DNA from: a virus
Reading direction: 5' to 3' (one strand)
Length of the DNA stretch: 37,806 nt
IMG/VR virus record: IMGVR_UViG_3300042907_001071
Span: 1-37,806 of that record
Under the pieces are notes generated by a model that saw nothing but the letters and a program-made list of their open reading frames with translations, was not told the DNA's origin and ran no database searches. Positions 24,357 through 31,984 of the stretch are shown here, in pieces. Numbering within the stretch: the first letter of the stretch is position 1; every line of letters starts with the position of its first letter. Position numbers and translations under genes: made by a program.

Positions 24357-24820
24357 ACTTCCTCTCCAAATGTTTCATGATGTTCTTTGTGGTGGCTGTT
24401 GCGTTCTCCAATACCGTGTGCTTTCTCTGCACATAAAAAACCTTCAATAAAACCATATCTATAGTCAAGAGTATCCAAAGTTTTGGATTGTATTTCTAAA
24501 TTGGCTATATCTTCATTGCTAAGCGGTTTGCGTTTGGGCGGTGATGTGTAGAGTGGTATTGTTATTCCATCAAAATTCTTTTCAAACCCTACCGATAAAG
24601 TCCGCTCTGTAAAATCTCCTTTTTGGCGTTCGTACATCCAAGCAACAGGCTCAACCATTGCGAGCTTATCCTCGATATGCTCAGGTTGGGCGAGTAGTAA
24701 GCTTGCAAATAATTTCAGGTTATCTGTTAAATCCTCACCTTCAATAAATGGCGACTCTAAACCGTTTGACGTGTTTATAAATCCAGCATTTAAGGCTATT
24801 TCTTCTATACTTTTACTCAT
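24353..24820 (-). CDS. Hypothetical early protein, 155 aa
   Basis: ATG 24820 has GAGG nine bases upstream; a longer frame begins at 24838 but lacks one. The protein has an N-terminal helical part (MSKSIEEIALNAGF), then EPVAWMYERQKGD and ITIPLYTSPPKRKPLSNEDI. The last two phrases form a small module (PVAWM...PLYTSPP...LS) frequent in phage early proteins of unknown function. It ends in a His-rich stretch (NSHHKEHHETFGEE), which may bind metal. The start overlaps the end of the 55-residue gene upstream. Confidence 0.55.
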   Translation of the reverse strand: MSKSIEEIALNAGFINTSNGLESPFIEGEDLTDNLKLFASLLLAQPEHIEDKLAMVEPVAWMYERQKGDFTERTLSVGFEKNFDGITIPLYTSPPKRKPLSNEDIANLEIQSKTLDTLDYRYGFIEGFLCAEKAHGIGERNSHHKEHHETFGEEV

Positions 24821-24980
24821 AAATCTCAACCTCAGCACTAGCTGCTATGTGGATAACTTCGCCATGTTCATCCCAACACACCGAGAACATGCCGTCGATT
24901 CTTTCAAGTCGCAGGATTGTGTTTGATGTATCGCCAACAATTTTAAATAACGTATTGCGGGGCAAGTCGTAGAGTTTCAA
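24813..24980 (-). CDS. Small hypothetical protein, 55 aa
   Basis: The frame begins at TTG 24980, overlapping the TGA of the upstream gene as TTGA, and ends with TAA at 24815-24813, overlapping the next start. The product begins MKLYDLPRNTLFKIVGD and ends ...HIAASAEVEIYE. It is a compact beta-rich protein (TILRLERIDGMFSVCWDE within it) resembling the small KLYDLPRNT-type early proteins of other phages. Filling the gap exactly, with overlaps at both ends, is the main support for it being real. Function unknown. Confidence 0.6.
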   Translation of the reverse strand: MKLYDLPRNTLFKIVGDTSNTILRLERIDGMFSVCWDEHGEVIHIAASAEVEIYE

Positions 24981-25204
24981 AACTGAACCCCGTCATCTAG
25001 TCGCGGTGGGTTAAATCCGGTCGTCTTAATATACAAGTCGAACAACTCCAAAGCCTGATCCCATGCCTCAGAGTGGGCCATCGTTTCGTTTTTAATCTTT
25101 GTCAGCGTCGATTGTGTTATGCCAGTTGTAAACTGTATTTGTTTTTGTGATACGCCCGATTCGTTAAGTTGATGAATCATTGCGGGCCAGTCTATTGGTT
25201 TCAT
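24977..25204 (-). CDS. Small helix-turn-helix protein, 75 aa
   Basis: The region DWPAMIHQLNESGVSQKQIQ followed by FTTGITQSTLTKIKNETM (residues 5-42) is a Cro/CI-type HTH; Q21-Q23 and the T/S-rich helix are the expected DNA-reading helix. A short amphipathic C-terminus (ALELFDLYIK) may dimerise. It probably regulates an early or lysogenic gene or takes part in replication. It overlaps both neighbouring genes by four bases. Confidence 0.65.
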   Translation of the reverse strand: MKPIDWPAMIHQLNESGVSQKQIQFTTGITQSTLTKIKNETMAHSEAWDQALELFDLYIKTTGFNPPRLDDGVQF

Positions 25205-25401
25205 GCAGCCGCCTTTCTTTTTTCGATCCAGTCTAAAATTATTGCTCTCGGATAAAACCCAGTTAACGTCTTATTGCCATTCATGTAAAAATAATGGCTT
25301 GGAGTGCAGGGAAATAAGCCCCTGTGGGCCATGTTGCTTAAATTCGCTATAGAAACACCCAGCAACACAGCTATTTCTTTACGTTCGATTAGATGATCCA
25401 C
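25201..25401 (-). CDS. MerR/AlpA-like HTH protein, 66 aa
   Basis: LIERKEIAVLLGVSIANLSNM (residues 4-24) is a winged-helix start of the AlpA/excisionase type, followed by AHRGLFPCTPSHYF and a C-terminal helix (PRAIILDWIEKRKAAA). Proteins like this act as excisionases or small transcription activators. Two other small DNA-binding proteins are close by (24099 and 24977), so which one is the true excisionase is open. It overlaps the SSB stop by one base. Confidence 0.6.
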   Translation of the reverse strand: MDHLIERKEIAVLLGVSIANLSNMAHRGLFPCTPSHYFYMNGNKTLTGFYPRAIILDWIEKRKAAA

Positions 25402-25808
25402 TAGAAAGGTATGTCTAGATTATCATCGCAGGGCAAATCATTAGCTGGTGCTTGCCTTGGTTGGGGCGCTTGTTGTGGCGCTTGTCCACCCTCTTTTTTG
25501 CTACCGACTAAATCAATAATATTGGCGTTAAGCTCTATTGATGTTTTGGTTGTGCCATCTTTGGCTTGGTATTCATTTGTTCTCAGCTCGCCAGAAACTA
25601 GAATTTGTTGGCCTTTCACTAAATAATCTTTTAAGTTTCCTTCCGCTCGTTTACCGAATAAAGATACTCTGATAAATAGCGTGGTTTGCTTATCTTTAAA
25701 ACCCTGATTATTCGCTACGTTTACTGTTAAAACAGCACTTCCATTCTGCAAATATCTAACTTCGCAATCTCTAGTGACTGTGCATACTGCTGTAAATACG
25801 TTACTCAT
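25401..25808 (-). CDS. ssb: Single-stranded DNA-binding protein
   Basis: The 135-residue protein has an OB fold (VFTAVCTVTRDCEVRYLQNG, LTVNVANNQGF, TLFIRVSLFGKRAEGNLKDYL in parts, and LVSGELRTNEYQ), a Gln/Pro-rich linker and the acidic tip DDNLDIPF, which recruits partner proteins. It coats single-stranded DNA during phage replication and is the usual partner of Sak4-type recombinases such as the one at 29125-29997. Confidence 0.92.
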   Translation of the reverse strand: MSNVFTAVCTVTRDCEVRYLQNGSAVLTVNVANNQGFKDKQTTLFIRVSLFGKRAEGNLKDYLVKGQQILVSGELRTNEYQAKDGTTKTSIELNANIIDLVGSKKEGGQAPQQAPQPRQAPANDLPCDDNLDIPF

Positions 25809-26110
25809 TCTTGTTCCTTTATTGATTCCATTAAAAATTCCAGATCCATACCCGCAAGCCAGTTGATCGTTGTGGCTTCACTCGCGCCAAAATAAAACAC
25901 CAGCGCCAACAGTAATTCATCATCACTCGGCCTTTCACTGGCAGGGCGGGTAAAAGCTTCAAAGTCGTCGGTACGCTTAAACACGGTGGGGATGATTTCC
26001 TGTTCTTGCGCGTCAACGAGTTGTTGCTGAATTAGCGAGTCAGCCACTAACTGTTCCATTTCTCGTGTGGGCGTGTAAGGCCCTAAGATTGCGTCAAATA
26101 ACTCATTCAT
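25805..26110 (-). CDS. Hypothetical acidic protein, 101 aa
   Basis: The protein starts MNELFDAILGPYTPTREME and is strongly acidic and helical, with a hydrophobic helix LLLALVFYFGASEATTINW (about 66-84) near the end. It overlaps the genes on either side (ATGA with the Gp157-like gene, four bases with ssb). It is encoded between Gp157-like protein and SSB, so a role in recombination or replication is likely, but I do not recognise a family. Confidence 0.5.
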   Translation of the reverse strand: MNELFDAILGPYTPTREMEQLVADSLIQQQLVDAQEQEIIPTVFKRTDDFEAFTRPASERPSDDELLLALVFYFGASEATTINWLAGMDLEFLMESIKEQE

Positions 26111-26592
26111 TTTATAGCCACCCTAAAGCCTGCGCTTTCAATACGGACACCAGCACAACCACCAGCGGCCTTGATTAATATCTTATCTATGCTTCTTTCT
26201 ATGCGCCAAAACTCATCAGGAATCATAGATTCATCATCAACCTGTACTGATATGGGCAGCTTAGCCAGTTTGATAACAATATCGTTAGCTGAGACTTTAT
26301 CTTTGCCTGTAATAGTCATGGCATCGTTCAAATAGTCACGCAACCAAACAGCTTTTTTAACTAGATATTGACGTCTAGCACGTTGACGTTTTTCAACGGC
26401 TTCGATAGCATCTGCTTGGGCTTCAATGCTAGTGATGAAGCGCCCTAAGTTCAGCATCTTGTCGTCGATTGTTCCGTCAAGGCTTTCTATCGTATCAATA
26501 GCGGTTTGTTGATCTATTTCGTTTTCTGGATCTGTTAAAAAATCCAGTGCTTGCATGTAACTGGTCGTCAGTTCATAGAGCGATGTATTCAT
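26107..26592 (-). CDS. Gp157-like phage protein, 161 aa
   Basis: I use ATG 26592, which has AAGGA eight bases upstream; ATG 26601 would have its SD immediately adjacent. The protein has a long N-terminal coiled coil (LYELTTSYMQALDFL ... FITSIEAQADAIEAVEKRQR in parts) and a C-terminal beta part with KLPISVQVDDESMIPDEFW and GGCAGVRIES. This order is that of the Siphovirus Gp157 family (named from a Streptococcus phage protein linked to phage resistance), often encoded in recombination clusters. Confidence 0.75.
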   Translation of the reverse strand: MNTSLYELTTSYMQALDFLTDPENEIDQQTAIDTIESLDGTIDDKMLNLGRFITSIEAQADAIEAVEKRQRARRQYLVKKAVWLRDYLNDAMTITGKDKVSANDIVIKLAKLPISVQVDDESMIPDEFWRIERSIDKILIKAAGGCAGVRIESAGFRVAIK

Positions 26593-26981
26593 AAATTCCA
26601 TCCTTTACAGGCATTATTTTTGTTAAATGTAACGGGTATGGCTTTGTTATGCTTATCGCACCATTCCTCGTGAGTTCTTTTGTTGCGCTGTTCCCATGTT
26701 TGAAGAAGAATTTCCGCCTTGGTATGTTTAATGCGATATTTTGTATAGTGGCAACAACTCTCACAACTAATAGCTGGTAAAGCAGTATTAACCTGATCCC
26801 ATACCATTGTTGGTCGTTGCCATAAGGTTAGGCATATCTCAAACCAATCCCATTCTTCACCCTCATTATCACAAAGCACCTGGTGTTCTTCTTCACCACA
26901 ATGCGCCCATACAATTGATGGTTGATGGCTGTATTGATTACATACAGCCGTAAAGCGCTTTACATAATCAATGGGTGTCAT
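26589..26981 (-). CDS. Hypothetical Cys/His-rich early protein, 130 aa
   Basis: The protein begins MTPIDYVKRFTAVCNQYSHQ, is rich in Trp, Glu and His, and has a cluster CESCCHYTKYRIKH (about 73-86) plus further cysteines (C109 and near the end). The C-x-x-C-C pattern with downstream His/Cys could hold a zinc ion. It is coupled to the helicase upstream (four-base overlap) and to the Gp157-like gene downstream. Possibly a helicase partner; no family is recognised. Confidence 0.5.
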   Translation of the reverse strand: MTPIDYVKRFTAVCNQYSHQPSIVWAHCGEEEHQVLCDNEGEEWDWFEICLTLWQRPTMVWDQVNTALPAISCESCCHYTKYRIKHTKAEILLQTWEQRNKRTHEEWCDKHNKAIPVTFNKNNACKGWNL

Positions 26982-28615
26982 GCTGCTTCCTCTAACTGAC
27001 TAAAGTCATAATCGAGTATCTTGGCAAACTTACCGCGCGTGTCTAGGAGTAGGCGTGAGGGTTCTTTTGGCATTTTAGAATCTCGTCTTTCAATATTTCC
27101 AGTTAACAATAATTCCATTACATCATCATCAAAAGGAATACATCTATTTGCTAACCACCTTAACGCCATCTCTCTTGGAAACCCCATTGGATGAAACACA
27201 CACACAAACTCACTGGCAACCCGAATAGGAAACAAGCCTTCATCATCCCAATAATCAACACGCATAGTGTCCAGCTTTCCGTCTCTGCCTGCATTTCTGG
27301 CATACGTTACCCGGCTAATTGATCGCCACTCAGGTTCATAATCTTGGGTTAAGATAGCTTCCCGACTGGCGGTCTTTTCAACCTTAAAAGCGGGTGGTGG
27401 AAATTCATAACCACAATCAGGACATTCACGACGTGCAGCATGAACAATGCTTTCACATTCAGGGCATGACTTAACAGGCGCTTCTCCGTCATCACCTTTA
27501 GTTTTTTTCTCTCTAACGGTAATGGCATCAATCGGTCCATGCCGGTTTATATTCCCTGCATAATCCAACACCAAGCAATCAAACTTTGACTCAGCTAAAC
27601 GCATACCACGTCCGCCCATTTGCACATAAAGCCCTGGTGATTGCGTCGGCCTTAACATGATTAAAAAATCAATGTTGGGAACGTCAACCCCTGTCGTTAA
27701 GCAATTCACATTAGCCAAACAACGAATCTCACCTTTCTTTAACGCATCCAGTAAAAAATCACGTTCAGCTCGTTTGGTCTGCCCTGATATAACCGCACAA
27801 CTAATTCCAAGCTCATTAAGATAAGCACTAACATGGTTAGCGTGTTCTACTGTGATGCAAAATACCAAGCCTGTTTTTCGTGTGCCTATTTTGGGTAGTG
27901 CATCTAATAAAGCGCTTTCAGTTAACGGATCAACCACCGCCATCAATTCACTGTCGATAAATTCACCACCTCGTTTTTTAACAGAGCTGGTATCAATAAT
28001 AAAACTGACTTTCTTGGTCGTTAACGGTGATAAATAACCTTGTGCCAATAAGTCATTAATACTGACTTCGTGAGCAATGCCGGTAAACAACGCACCATCA
28101 CCTTTATGCAAATAACCACTATCCAAGCGGTAGGGTGTGGCGGTTAAACCAATTACCGGCACTTTTCCGCAGAGTCTATTCATTTCATTAATAAACCCTC
28201 GATACATGCCAACACCGCTTTTAGGTATCAAATGACATTCATCAATAATAATGAGTGAGAAATCACCTAATTTATGCGCTTTGTTATGGACTGACTGGAT
28301 GCCACAAAACAACACCTTATTATTGGTTTGCTTCTTTCCCAGGGAAGCGGAATAAATACCCGGATCACATTCAGGATAGGTTGATTTAAGCTTCTCAAAG
28401 TTTTGCGTTAACAATTCTTTTTGGTGTGCCAGGATAAGAACACGACGACCACCGAAGCGCTCAATCATGTCCTTAACCAAAGCAGAAATAACCAAGCTTT
28501 TACCGGCTCCTGTGGGTAGTACAACCAAAGGATTACAGGTTGAATTATCCTGTTTTCTTGCTCTGAAATAATCCCAGATGGGTTCTGGTTGCTGGTAATC
28601 TCTAAGTTGATACAT
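26978..28615 (-). CDS. SF2 DNA/RNA helicase (DEAD/DEAH-like) with zinc ribbon, 545 aa
   Basis: Helicase motifs are all visible: Q-region (LRDYQQPEP), motif I PTGAGKS (34-40), DECH (125-128), TAT (158-160), and the C-terminal RecA-like domain with TTGVDVPN and QMGGRGMR. A CPEC...CPDC zinc ribbon follows (about 386-404), then a domain of about 130 residues. This build matches phage replication/recombination helicases related to RadD and UvsW-type proteins. It would unwind branched DNA or load the replication machinery. It stands directly after the DUF669 gene, a pairing common in phages. Confidence 0.88.
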   Translation of the reverse strand: MYQLRDYQQPEPIWDYFRARKQDNSTCNPLVVLPTGAGKSLVISALVKDMIERFGGRRVLILAHQKELLTQNFEKLKSTYPECDPGIYSASLGKKQTNNKVLFCGIQSVHNKAHKLGDFSLIIIDECHLIPKSGVGMYRGFINEMNRLCGKVPVIGLTATPYRLDSGYLHKGDGALFTGIAHEVSINDLLAQGYLSPLTTKKVSFIIDTSSVKKRGGEFIDSELMAVVDPLTESALLDALPKIGTRKTGLVFCITVEHANHVSAYLNELGISCAVISGQTKRAERDFLLDALKKGEIRCLANVNCLTTGVDVPNIDFLIMLRPTQSPGLYVQMGGRGMRLAESKFDCLVLDYAGNINRHGPIDAITVREKKTKGDDGEAPVKSCPECESIVHAARRECPDCGYEFPPPAFKVEKTASREAILTQDYEPEWRSISRVTYARNAGRDGKLDTMRVDYWDDEGLFPIRVASEFVCVFHPMGFPREMALRWLANRCIPFDDDVMELLLTGNIERRDSKMPKEPSRLLLDTRGKFAKILDYDFSQLEEAA

Positions 28616-28624
28616 TTGTATTTC

Positions 28625-29125
28625 CTAAAAAGGCATATCTTCTTCTAGTTCTTCAATACCAACAGCCGCTAAAGCTTGCTTATTAGCAGAGCCTTCATAG
28701 GCTTTAATGGCATTTCTATAGACTTTGACACCATCATTACGTTTATTCGTACCGTACTCGTCTAACTCAACATCAACGCTAACCTTCATCAGTTTGTCGT
28801 GAAATTGTGAGGTGTCTTTAACTTCCCCAATATGCAGCGCGGTGCAGATCTGTTTCATACGAGTTTGGGCAATACGTTGGGCAATCTCGTTTTTATGGAC
28901 AACACAAAGATTATCAAACAGGGTGCGGCCTTTTGCTTTACCGTCTTGAATGATCAACTTTAAGGTTAAGTTGGTTCCCGTTCCTGCTTTGTTGGGCGCT
29001 AACTCAGAGTCAGTGATGATGATCGAGTAAATGCCTTTTGGTACGGGTTCAAAACCGACTTCAAGTTCTTCTACGTCCATTGGGTTAAATGCTTTGTTGC
29101 CGAATAGTGCTGATAAATTAGCCAT
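28625..29125 (-). CDS. DUF669 protein (probable ssDNA-binding recombination partner), 166 aa
   Basis: The protein starts MANLSALFGNKAFNPMDV and has VPKGIYSIIITDSELAPNKAG and LTLKLIIQDGKAKGRTLF, typical of DUF669. The family adopts an OB-like fold and is encoded beside Sak4-type ATPases. The acidic end LEEDMPF resembles the C-terminal tip of SSB, so it may recruit the same partners. AAGGAAAC precedes the start. Its stop is ten bases upstream of the helicase start and its own start overlaps the ATPase stop. Confidence 0.8.
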   Translation of the reverse strand: MANLSALFGNKAFNPMDVEELEVGFEPVPKGIYSIIITDSELAPNKAGTGTNLTLKLIIQDGKAKGRTLFDNLCVVHKNEIAQRIAQTRMKQICTALHIGEVKDTSQFHDKLMKVSVDVELDEYGTNKRNDGVKVYRNAIKAYEGSANKQALAAVGIEELEEDMPF

Positions 29126-29997
29126 TAGATAGTTTCCTTAGTTGTTAAAAGTTGTTTTTGTTCGTTTTTGGTTTGTTCGTAGGTTTTTTTCAATTCATTT
29201 GGGATTAATTGCCAACAAGTACCTAACTCAAGCATTGATGTACACGCTTGCAACATCGCTAAAAAGTCGGGCGTTGCTTCTACTTCTTCTTTTTCTGGCT
29301 CGATACCACTATCTAACCAAGCTAGTAATAACTTTCCAGTCTCTACGCTAATGGCTTTCGGATCTTTGTCTACAAATAAGCCGGTCCGGTCTTTACTGGC
29401 AACCGCATAATGCCCGTCGTGGATGATGTCAAGAACAGTAGTTAATTCATACTCAACCCCGTCGCGTTGTTCAGCCTTCATGCCTAACTTAACAACTGAC
29501 TTTTTACCCGTAATACTTTCTTGCTGGGCCGTTTCGGTTTTACTGCGAACAGTTACAATAACGTGCATCTTAGATTGCATCATGCGATCTAAAAATGCTC
29601 GATGCCGTGTTGTTGTTTCGTTCCAAGCGCTCCAGGTATTACCCCGATATTTTGACTGGGCAATCTGGTCGTTTAATTCAAGACAGCCACCAGAGCCATT
29701 CCATTCATGGGTGATTGAATCTATAATCAGAATGTCATAACCCGCATTTTCAGCCGCGTTAATGGCTTCTATGAAGCGTTCTGGTGTGTAGGGTGCTGAT
29801 AGTTCTAATACATCAAATTCAGCCATTGTGGAATATAATGAAGCTGAGCCTTTCTCAGTATCAATAACAGCAATCTTGCCACCAATACCGCTGGCTATTT
29901 GTAAGGCTCCGTAGGTTTTACCGCTTCCACTTGGGCCGGTCAGTCCAAGGCGTAACTTTGATTTTTTTCGTTCTGCTTTTTGAAAGGTAAATGACAT
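29125..29997 (-). CDS. Sak4-like RecA-fold ATPase (AAA_24)
   Basis: The 290-residue protein has Walker A GPSGSGKT (21-28), Walker B YDILIIDS with D93, and the sensor-like VIVTVRSKTE. This is the short RecA-core seen in Sak4 single-strand annealing proteins, which work with SSB in phage recombination. AAGGAG lies before the ATG. It is the first large gene of the leftward early operon, with only five small genes upstream, as usual for a recombination cassette. Confidence 0.87.
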   Translation of the reverse strand: MSFTFQKAERKKSKLRLGLTGPSGSGKTYGALQIASGIGGKIAVIDTEKGSASLYSTMAEFDVLELSAPYTPERFIEAINAAENAGYDILIIDSITHEWNGSGGCLELNDQIAQSKYRGNTWSAWNETTTRHRAFLDRMMQSKMHVIVTVRSKTETAQQESITGKKSVVKLGMKAEQRDGVEYELTTVLDIIHDGHYAVASKDRTGLFVDKDPKAISVETGKLLLAWLDSGIEPEKEEVEATPDFLAMLQACTSMLELGTCWQLIPNELKKTYEQTKNEQKQLLTTKETI

Positions 29998-30035
29998 GCT
30001 TAACTCCTTAGAATTGTTTTTTCTTCGCTTTCGTT

Positions 30036-30206
30036 TTAGAATGCTGGTTCAGTTAATTCGTTTAAAATCTGATCTTTTGCGTATTGCTCGGAATAGCCTT
30101 GTAAGTAATAACGAGTAGTACGCTGTGGATAAATACCTTTTTGGCAATCAATCACGCCCTCAAGGTATCTAACCCGTTTAACAAGTAACTTGATCGTGGT
30201 GTTCAC
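30036..30206 (-). CDS. Small hypothetical early protein, 56 aa
   Basis: The frame runs from GTG 30206 (overlapping 29 bases of the upstream gene) to TAA at 30038-30036. A second possible start is the in-frame GTG at codon 18. The product is basic and Tyr/Arg-rich: MNTTIKLLVKRVRYLEGVID, then PQRTTRYYLQGYSEQYAKDQ. It fills the 180-base gap before the Sak4-like gene. Composition suggests nucleic-acid or protein contact; the family is not recognised. Confidence 0.5.
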   Translation of the reverse strand: MNTTIKLLVKRVRYLEGVIDCQKGIYPQRTTRYYLQGYSEQYAKDQILNELTEPAF

Positions 30207-30360
30207 GTTTCTTCCTCACTTTAATTTTTGTAGTAATTGCATAACCCATATGCAAAGCGTCTTTTTTAGCTTTCTCAATCGCATCTTCTTTTGATGATGC
30301 AAAGATGTTCGTTATCGAAAGAATCATGCCGTTAACGGTCATATCAACGTCGAATCTCAT
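30178..30360 (-). CDS. Small hypothetical early protein, 60 aa
   Basis: ATG 30360 overlaps the previous stop (TAATG). The protein has an N-terminal beta part (MRFDVDMTVNGMILSI) and a helix SSKEDAIEKAKKDALHMGY, ending with a very basic, His-rich tail (VRKKREHHDQ). The alternation resembles the small beta-alpha 'dodecin-like' or DUF-type early proteins of phages, without a clear match. Confidence 0.5.
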   Translation of the reverse strand: MRFDVDMTVNGMILSITNIFASSKEDAIEKAKKDALHMGYAITTKIKVRKKREHHDQVTC

Positions 30361-30563
30361 TAGCACATCTCCATTAAGGTTTCAGAAATTCTATCTATCC
30401 AGTAAGGGTTGATAATTTCCCCTACTTCAATGCCTTGCATTGATACGCAAGTAATATCTATTTCTGCTTGGCACCCTGGCTGATACATCGTTTCCATTTC
30501 TTTCGGTTGGTAGTCGAAATCGACATTGAAGGCGATGCCATCTAAGATTACATCTAAGTTCAT
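30360..30563 (-). CDS. Small hypothetical early protein, 67 aa
   Basis: ATG 30563 overlaps the preceding TGA (ATGA) and has GGGG just upstream. The protein is acidic with a beta-rich first half (MNLDVILDGIAFNVDFDYQP), then EIDITCVSMQGIEVGEII and a short helix WIDRISETLMEMC. No motif is recognised. It is part of a tight run of small genes at the start of the leftward operon, the usual place for host-takeover functions. Confidence 0.5.
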   Translation of the reverse strand: MNLDVILDGIAFNVDFDYQPKEMETMYQPGCQAEIDITCVSMQGIEVGEIINPYWIDRISETLMEMC

Positions 30564-30790
30564 TCCCCACCCCACATATCAACTAGCGATTGATCCGAAA
30601 CTGACTGCCAAGAAGTAGCCGCTTCAACCGGCACATAAACCGCTAACAACGCGATTAACACCATCGTTAGCAGACAGGCGAAAGCAATCTTTCCGCGTGT
30701 AATCCTGGCTTCTTCTTCCTGCCAGTGCATGTCGTGTTCATCAAGTTCACGTTGGCGTTTAGCTTGATCTTTCATGATTAGATTTCTCAT
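30560..30790 (-). CDS. Small membrane protein, 76 aa
   Basis: A charged helix (MKDQAKRQRELDEHDMHWQE within residues 6-25) precedes a membrane segment IAFACLLTMVLIALLAVYV (about 35-53), then a short outer part ending VDMWGGE. ATG 30790 overlaps the stop of the preceding gene; ATG 30775 is a possible inner start. It would be an inner-membrane protein with its N-terminus in the cytoplasm. Its role is unknown. Confidence 0.5.
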   Translation of the reverse strand: MRNLIMKDQAKRQRELDEHDMHWQEEEARITRGKIAFACLLTMVLIALLAVYVPVEAATSWQSVSDQSLVDMWGGE

Positions 30791-30990
30791 TTCATTAACC
30801 CCTTGTCGATAGGTGTATATGTTGACTCGATTTCAGCCAATTCATAGATTCGGTTGTTCTTAATGACAAATGTGCCGCTACGAGTGATAAACAGCTTGGT
30901 GTAAGCTTCTGAGCTGTAGACATGATCGACAGTCGCACCTAAGATAAAAACGATGGCGATGGTGATAAGTTTTGATAATTTTGTGTTCAT
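30787..30990 (-). CDS. First gene of the leftward operon: small exported or anchored protein, 67 aa
   Basis: ATG 30990 has GGAG (31000-30997) six bases upstream, a better choice than the in-frame start at 31002. The N-terminus is a signal-anchor (KLSKLITIAIVFILGATVDH), followed by a small beta-rich domain (AYTKLFITRSGTFVIKNNRI). It is the first coding sequence after the long structured leader. Function unknown; a membrane-exposed early protein could take part in superinfection exclusion. Confidence 0.55.
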   Translation of the reverse strand: MNTKLSKLITIAIVFILGATVDHVYSSEAYTKLFITRSGTFVIKNNRIYELAEIESTYTPIDKGLMK

Positions 30991-31002
30991 TGTTTTCTCC
31001 AA

Positions 31003-31305
31003 ATATTATTATTGTTTACTACGGTTTATTAAGACTATCCACTCCGCCAGTGCGCGTCTCTAAGCTAAGAGTGAGTAGATAGTCTTAATAAATCTCCCAA
31101 AAAGTCCCCCACCGAAGTGAGGGTTTCAATGTGCCAGATGGCGAGGAGATAACCCTTCAAGGTTATAAGACTAAACACGATCAGGCAGCCCCCGATAACC
31201 TGAAAATGCTTAGTCTTATAAAAAAAAGAGCTGTGCTGCTAGGGTCTGTGTCTCATCGACGTCCTGCAATCATTCGACGGTGATTTTCCGTTTGTTGCTG
31301 TGTTG
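31003..31305 (-). ncRNA. Structured ~300-nt leader of the leftward early operon
   Basis: No gene is visible here. The transcript from the leftward promoter would run from about 31305 to the first ATG at 30990. It holds two long inverted repeats: 31163-31174 pairs perfectly with 31210-31221 (12 bp), and 31025-31039 pairs perfectly with 31078-31092 (15 bp), extended by 31041-31044 with 31073-31076. Both stems contain TAAGACTA/TAGTCTTA. A boxA-like CACTCTTA (31073-31066) lies in the second. Such a leader fits an antitermination or processing signal. Confidence 0.55.
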
Positions 31306-31311
31306 AGGTAA

Positions 31312-31351
31312 ATAATACCATAGTATTAATTTATAGCAATACTATAGTAGT
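31312..31351 (-). promoter_or_regulatory. Leftward early promoter with two repressor operators (PL/OL)
   Basis: On the minus strand, TTGCTA (31339-31334) and TATTAT (31317-31312) are 16 bases apart. Two operators cover it: AATACCATAGTATT (31314-31327) over the -10 and AATACTATAGTAGT (31338-31351) touching the -35. Each differs by one base from the perfect palindrome AATACTATAGTATT found in the repressor-Cro region. They are 24 bp apart, the same spacing as there. Confidence 0.8.
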
Positions 31352-31423
31352 AATTTTTCAAACAAAATCCCACACAACACACTAAGTGTTTGATTAAACG
31401 CAGTATTTATTTTTCGATAGGCA

Positions 31424-31448
31424 CAAAAAAACCGCAGTTAAGCGGTTT
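31424..31448 (-). terminator. Intrinsic terminator, leftward (end of the lysogenic operon)
   Basis: Read on the minus strand, AAACCGC pairs with GCGGTTT (31448-31442 with 31435-31429) around a 6-base loop, followed by a T-run to 31425. It would stop transcription from the repressor side before it reaches the leftward promoter. Confidence 0.8.
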
Positions 31449-31469
31449 GGTGTGGATTTTGGTGGTACA

Positions 31470-31507
31470 AAAGCAAAAGGCCTCGCATAAATTAATATAC
31501 AAGGCCT
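31470..31507 (-). terminator. Second leftward terminator-like hairpin
   Basis: AGGCCT at 31502-31507 and at 31478-31483 can pair around an 18-base loop, followed on the minus strand by TTTTGCTTTT. With the hairpin at 31424-31448 it forms a tandem stop. The rest of 31449-31606 shows only small hairpins (for example CCTC-AAAA-GAGG at 31551-31562) and no gene. Confidence 0.5.
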
Positions 31508-31606
31508 CAATTTGACATCATACCGGATTGCAATCTCCTATGTATGACGGCCTCAAAAGAGGACTTAAGCCCGATACCTGAGCAGAGCGGGGACATATTA
31601 ATTATA

Positions 31607-31984
31607 TTATTTTTTTGTCCTGCCTGTTAAAAAAACTACTGCCAATCCAGTTAATGCTACTGTTGCTATTGTTCCACCAGCGCCAGGCTGTCCATTTAAG
31701 GCTACATAAGAACCGCTGATAATACCAGTAATCCCGATAATTAAAGCGCATACTTGGCCTATTATTCTTTCAATTAAAACAAAAGAGTTTAGCCTTAATG
31801 TTTCTTTTCTTCGGTACTCTGCTTCTATTTGTGTTTGTTGAATTACCCAATCAACTGCGTCTGGCTTAAAAATACTAAGCTGTTCAAGCTGGGCAACTGG
31901 AAGGATAGGACTATCTGAATCATGTTGTTGTAGAGTTAAGTCGCCATTTCTTCGGCTAACTTTGGCGGTGGTTGATCTACCCAT
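31607..31984 (-). CDS. DUF2335-like membrane protein, 125 aa
   Basis: The soluble N-terminal half has ILPVAQLEQLSIFKPDAVDW and a helix QTQIEAEYRRKETLRLN, followed by two membrane segments (VCALIIGITGIISGSYVAL, and TIATVALTGLAVVFLTG) with the turn NGQPGAGG. This is the DUF2335 layout, an inner-membrane family common in prophages and of unknown function. It is encoded in the repressor direction and ahead of a terminator, so it is probably expressed in the lysogen. Exclusion of other phages is a reasonable guess. Eight bases overlap with the gene upstream. Confidence 0.7.
   Translation of the reverse strand: MGRSTTAKVSRRNGDLTLQQHDSDSPILPVAQLEQLSIFKPDAVDWVIQQTQIEAEYRRKETLRLNSFVLIERIIGQVCALIIGITGIISGSYVALNGQPGAGGTIATVALTGLAVVFLTGRTKK

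Noticed and set aside
31003-31606. tRNA or other standard RNA gene in the gene-free stretch
   Set aside because: No cloverleaf or CCA end could be drawn; the inverted repeats are better explained as a leader and terminators.
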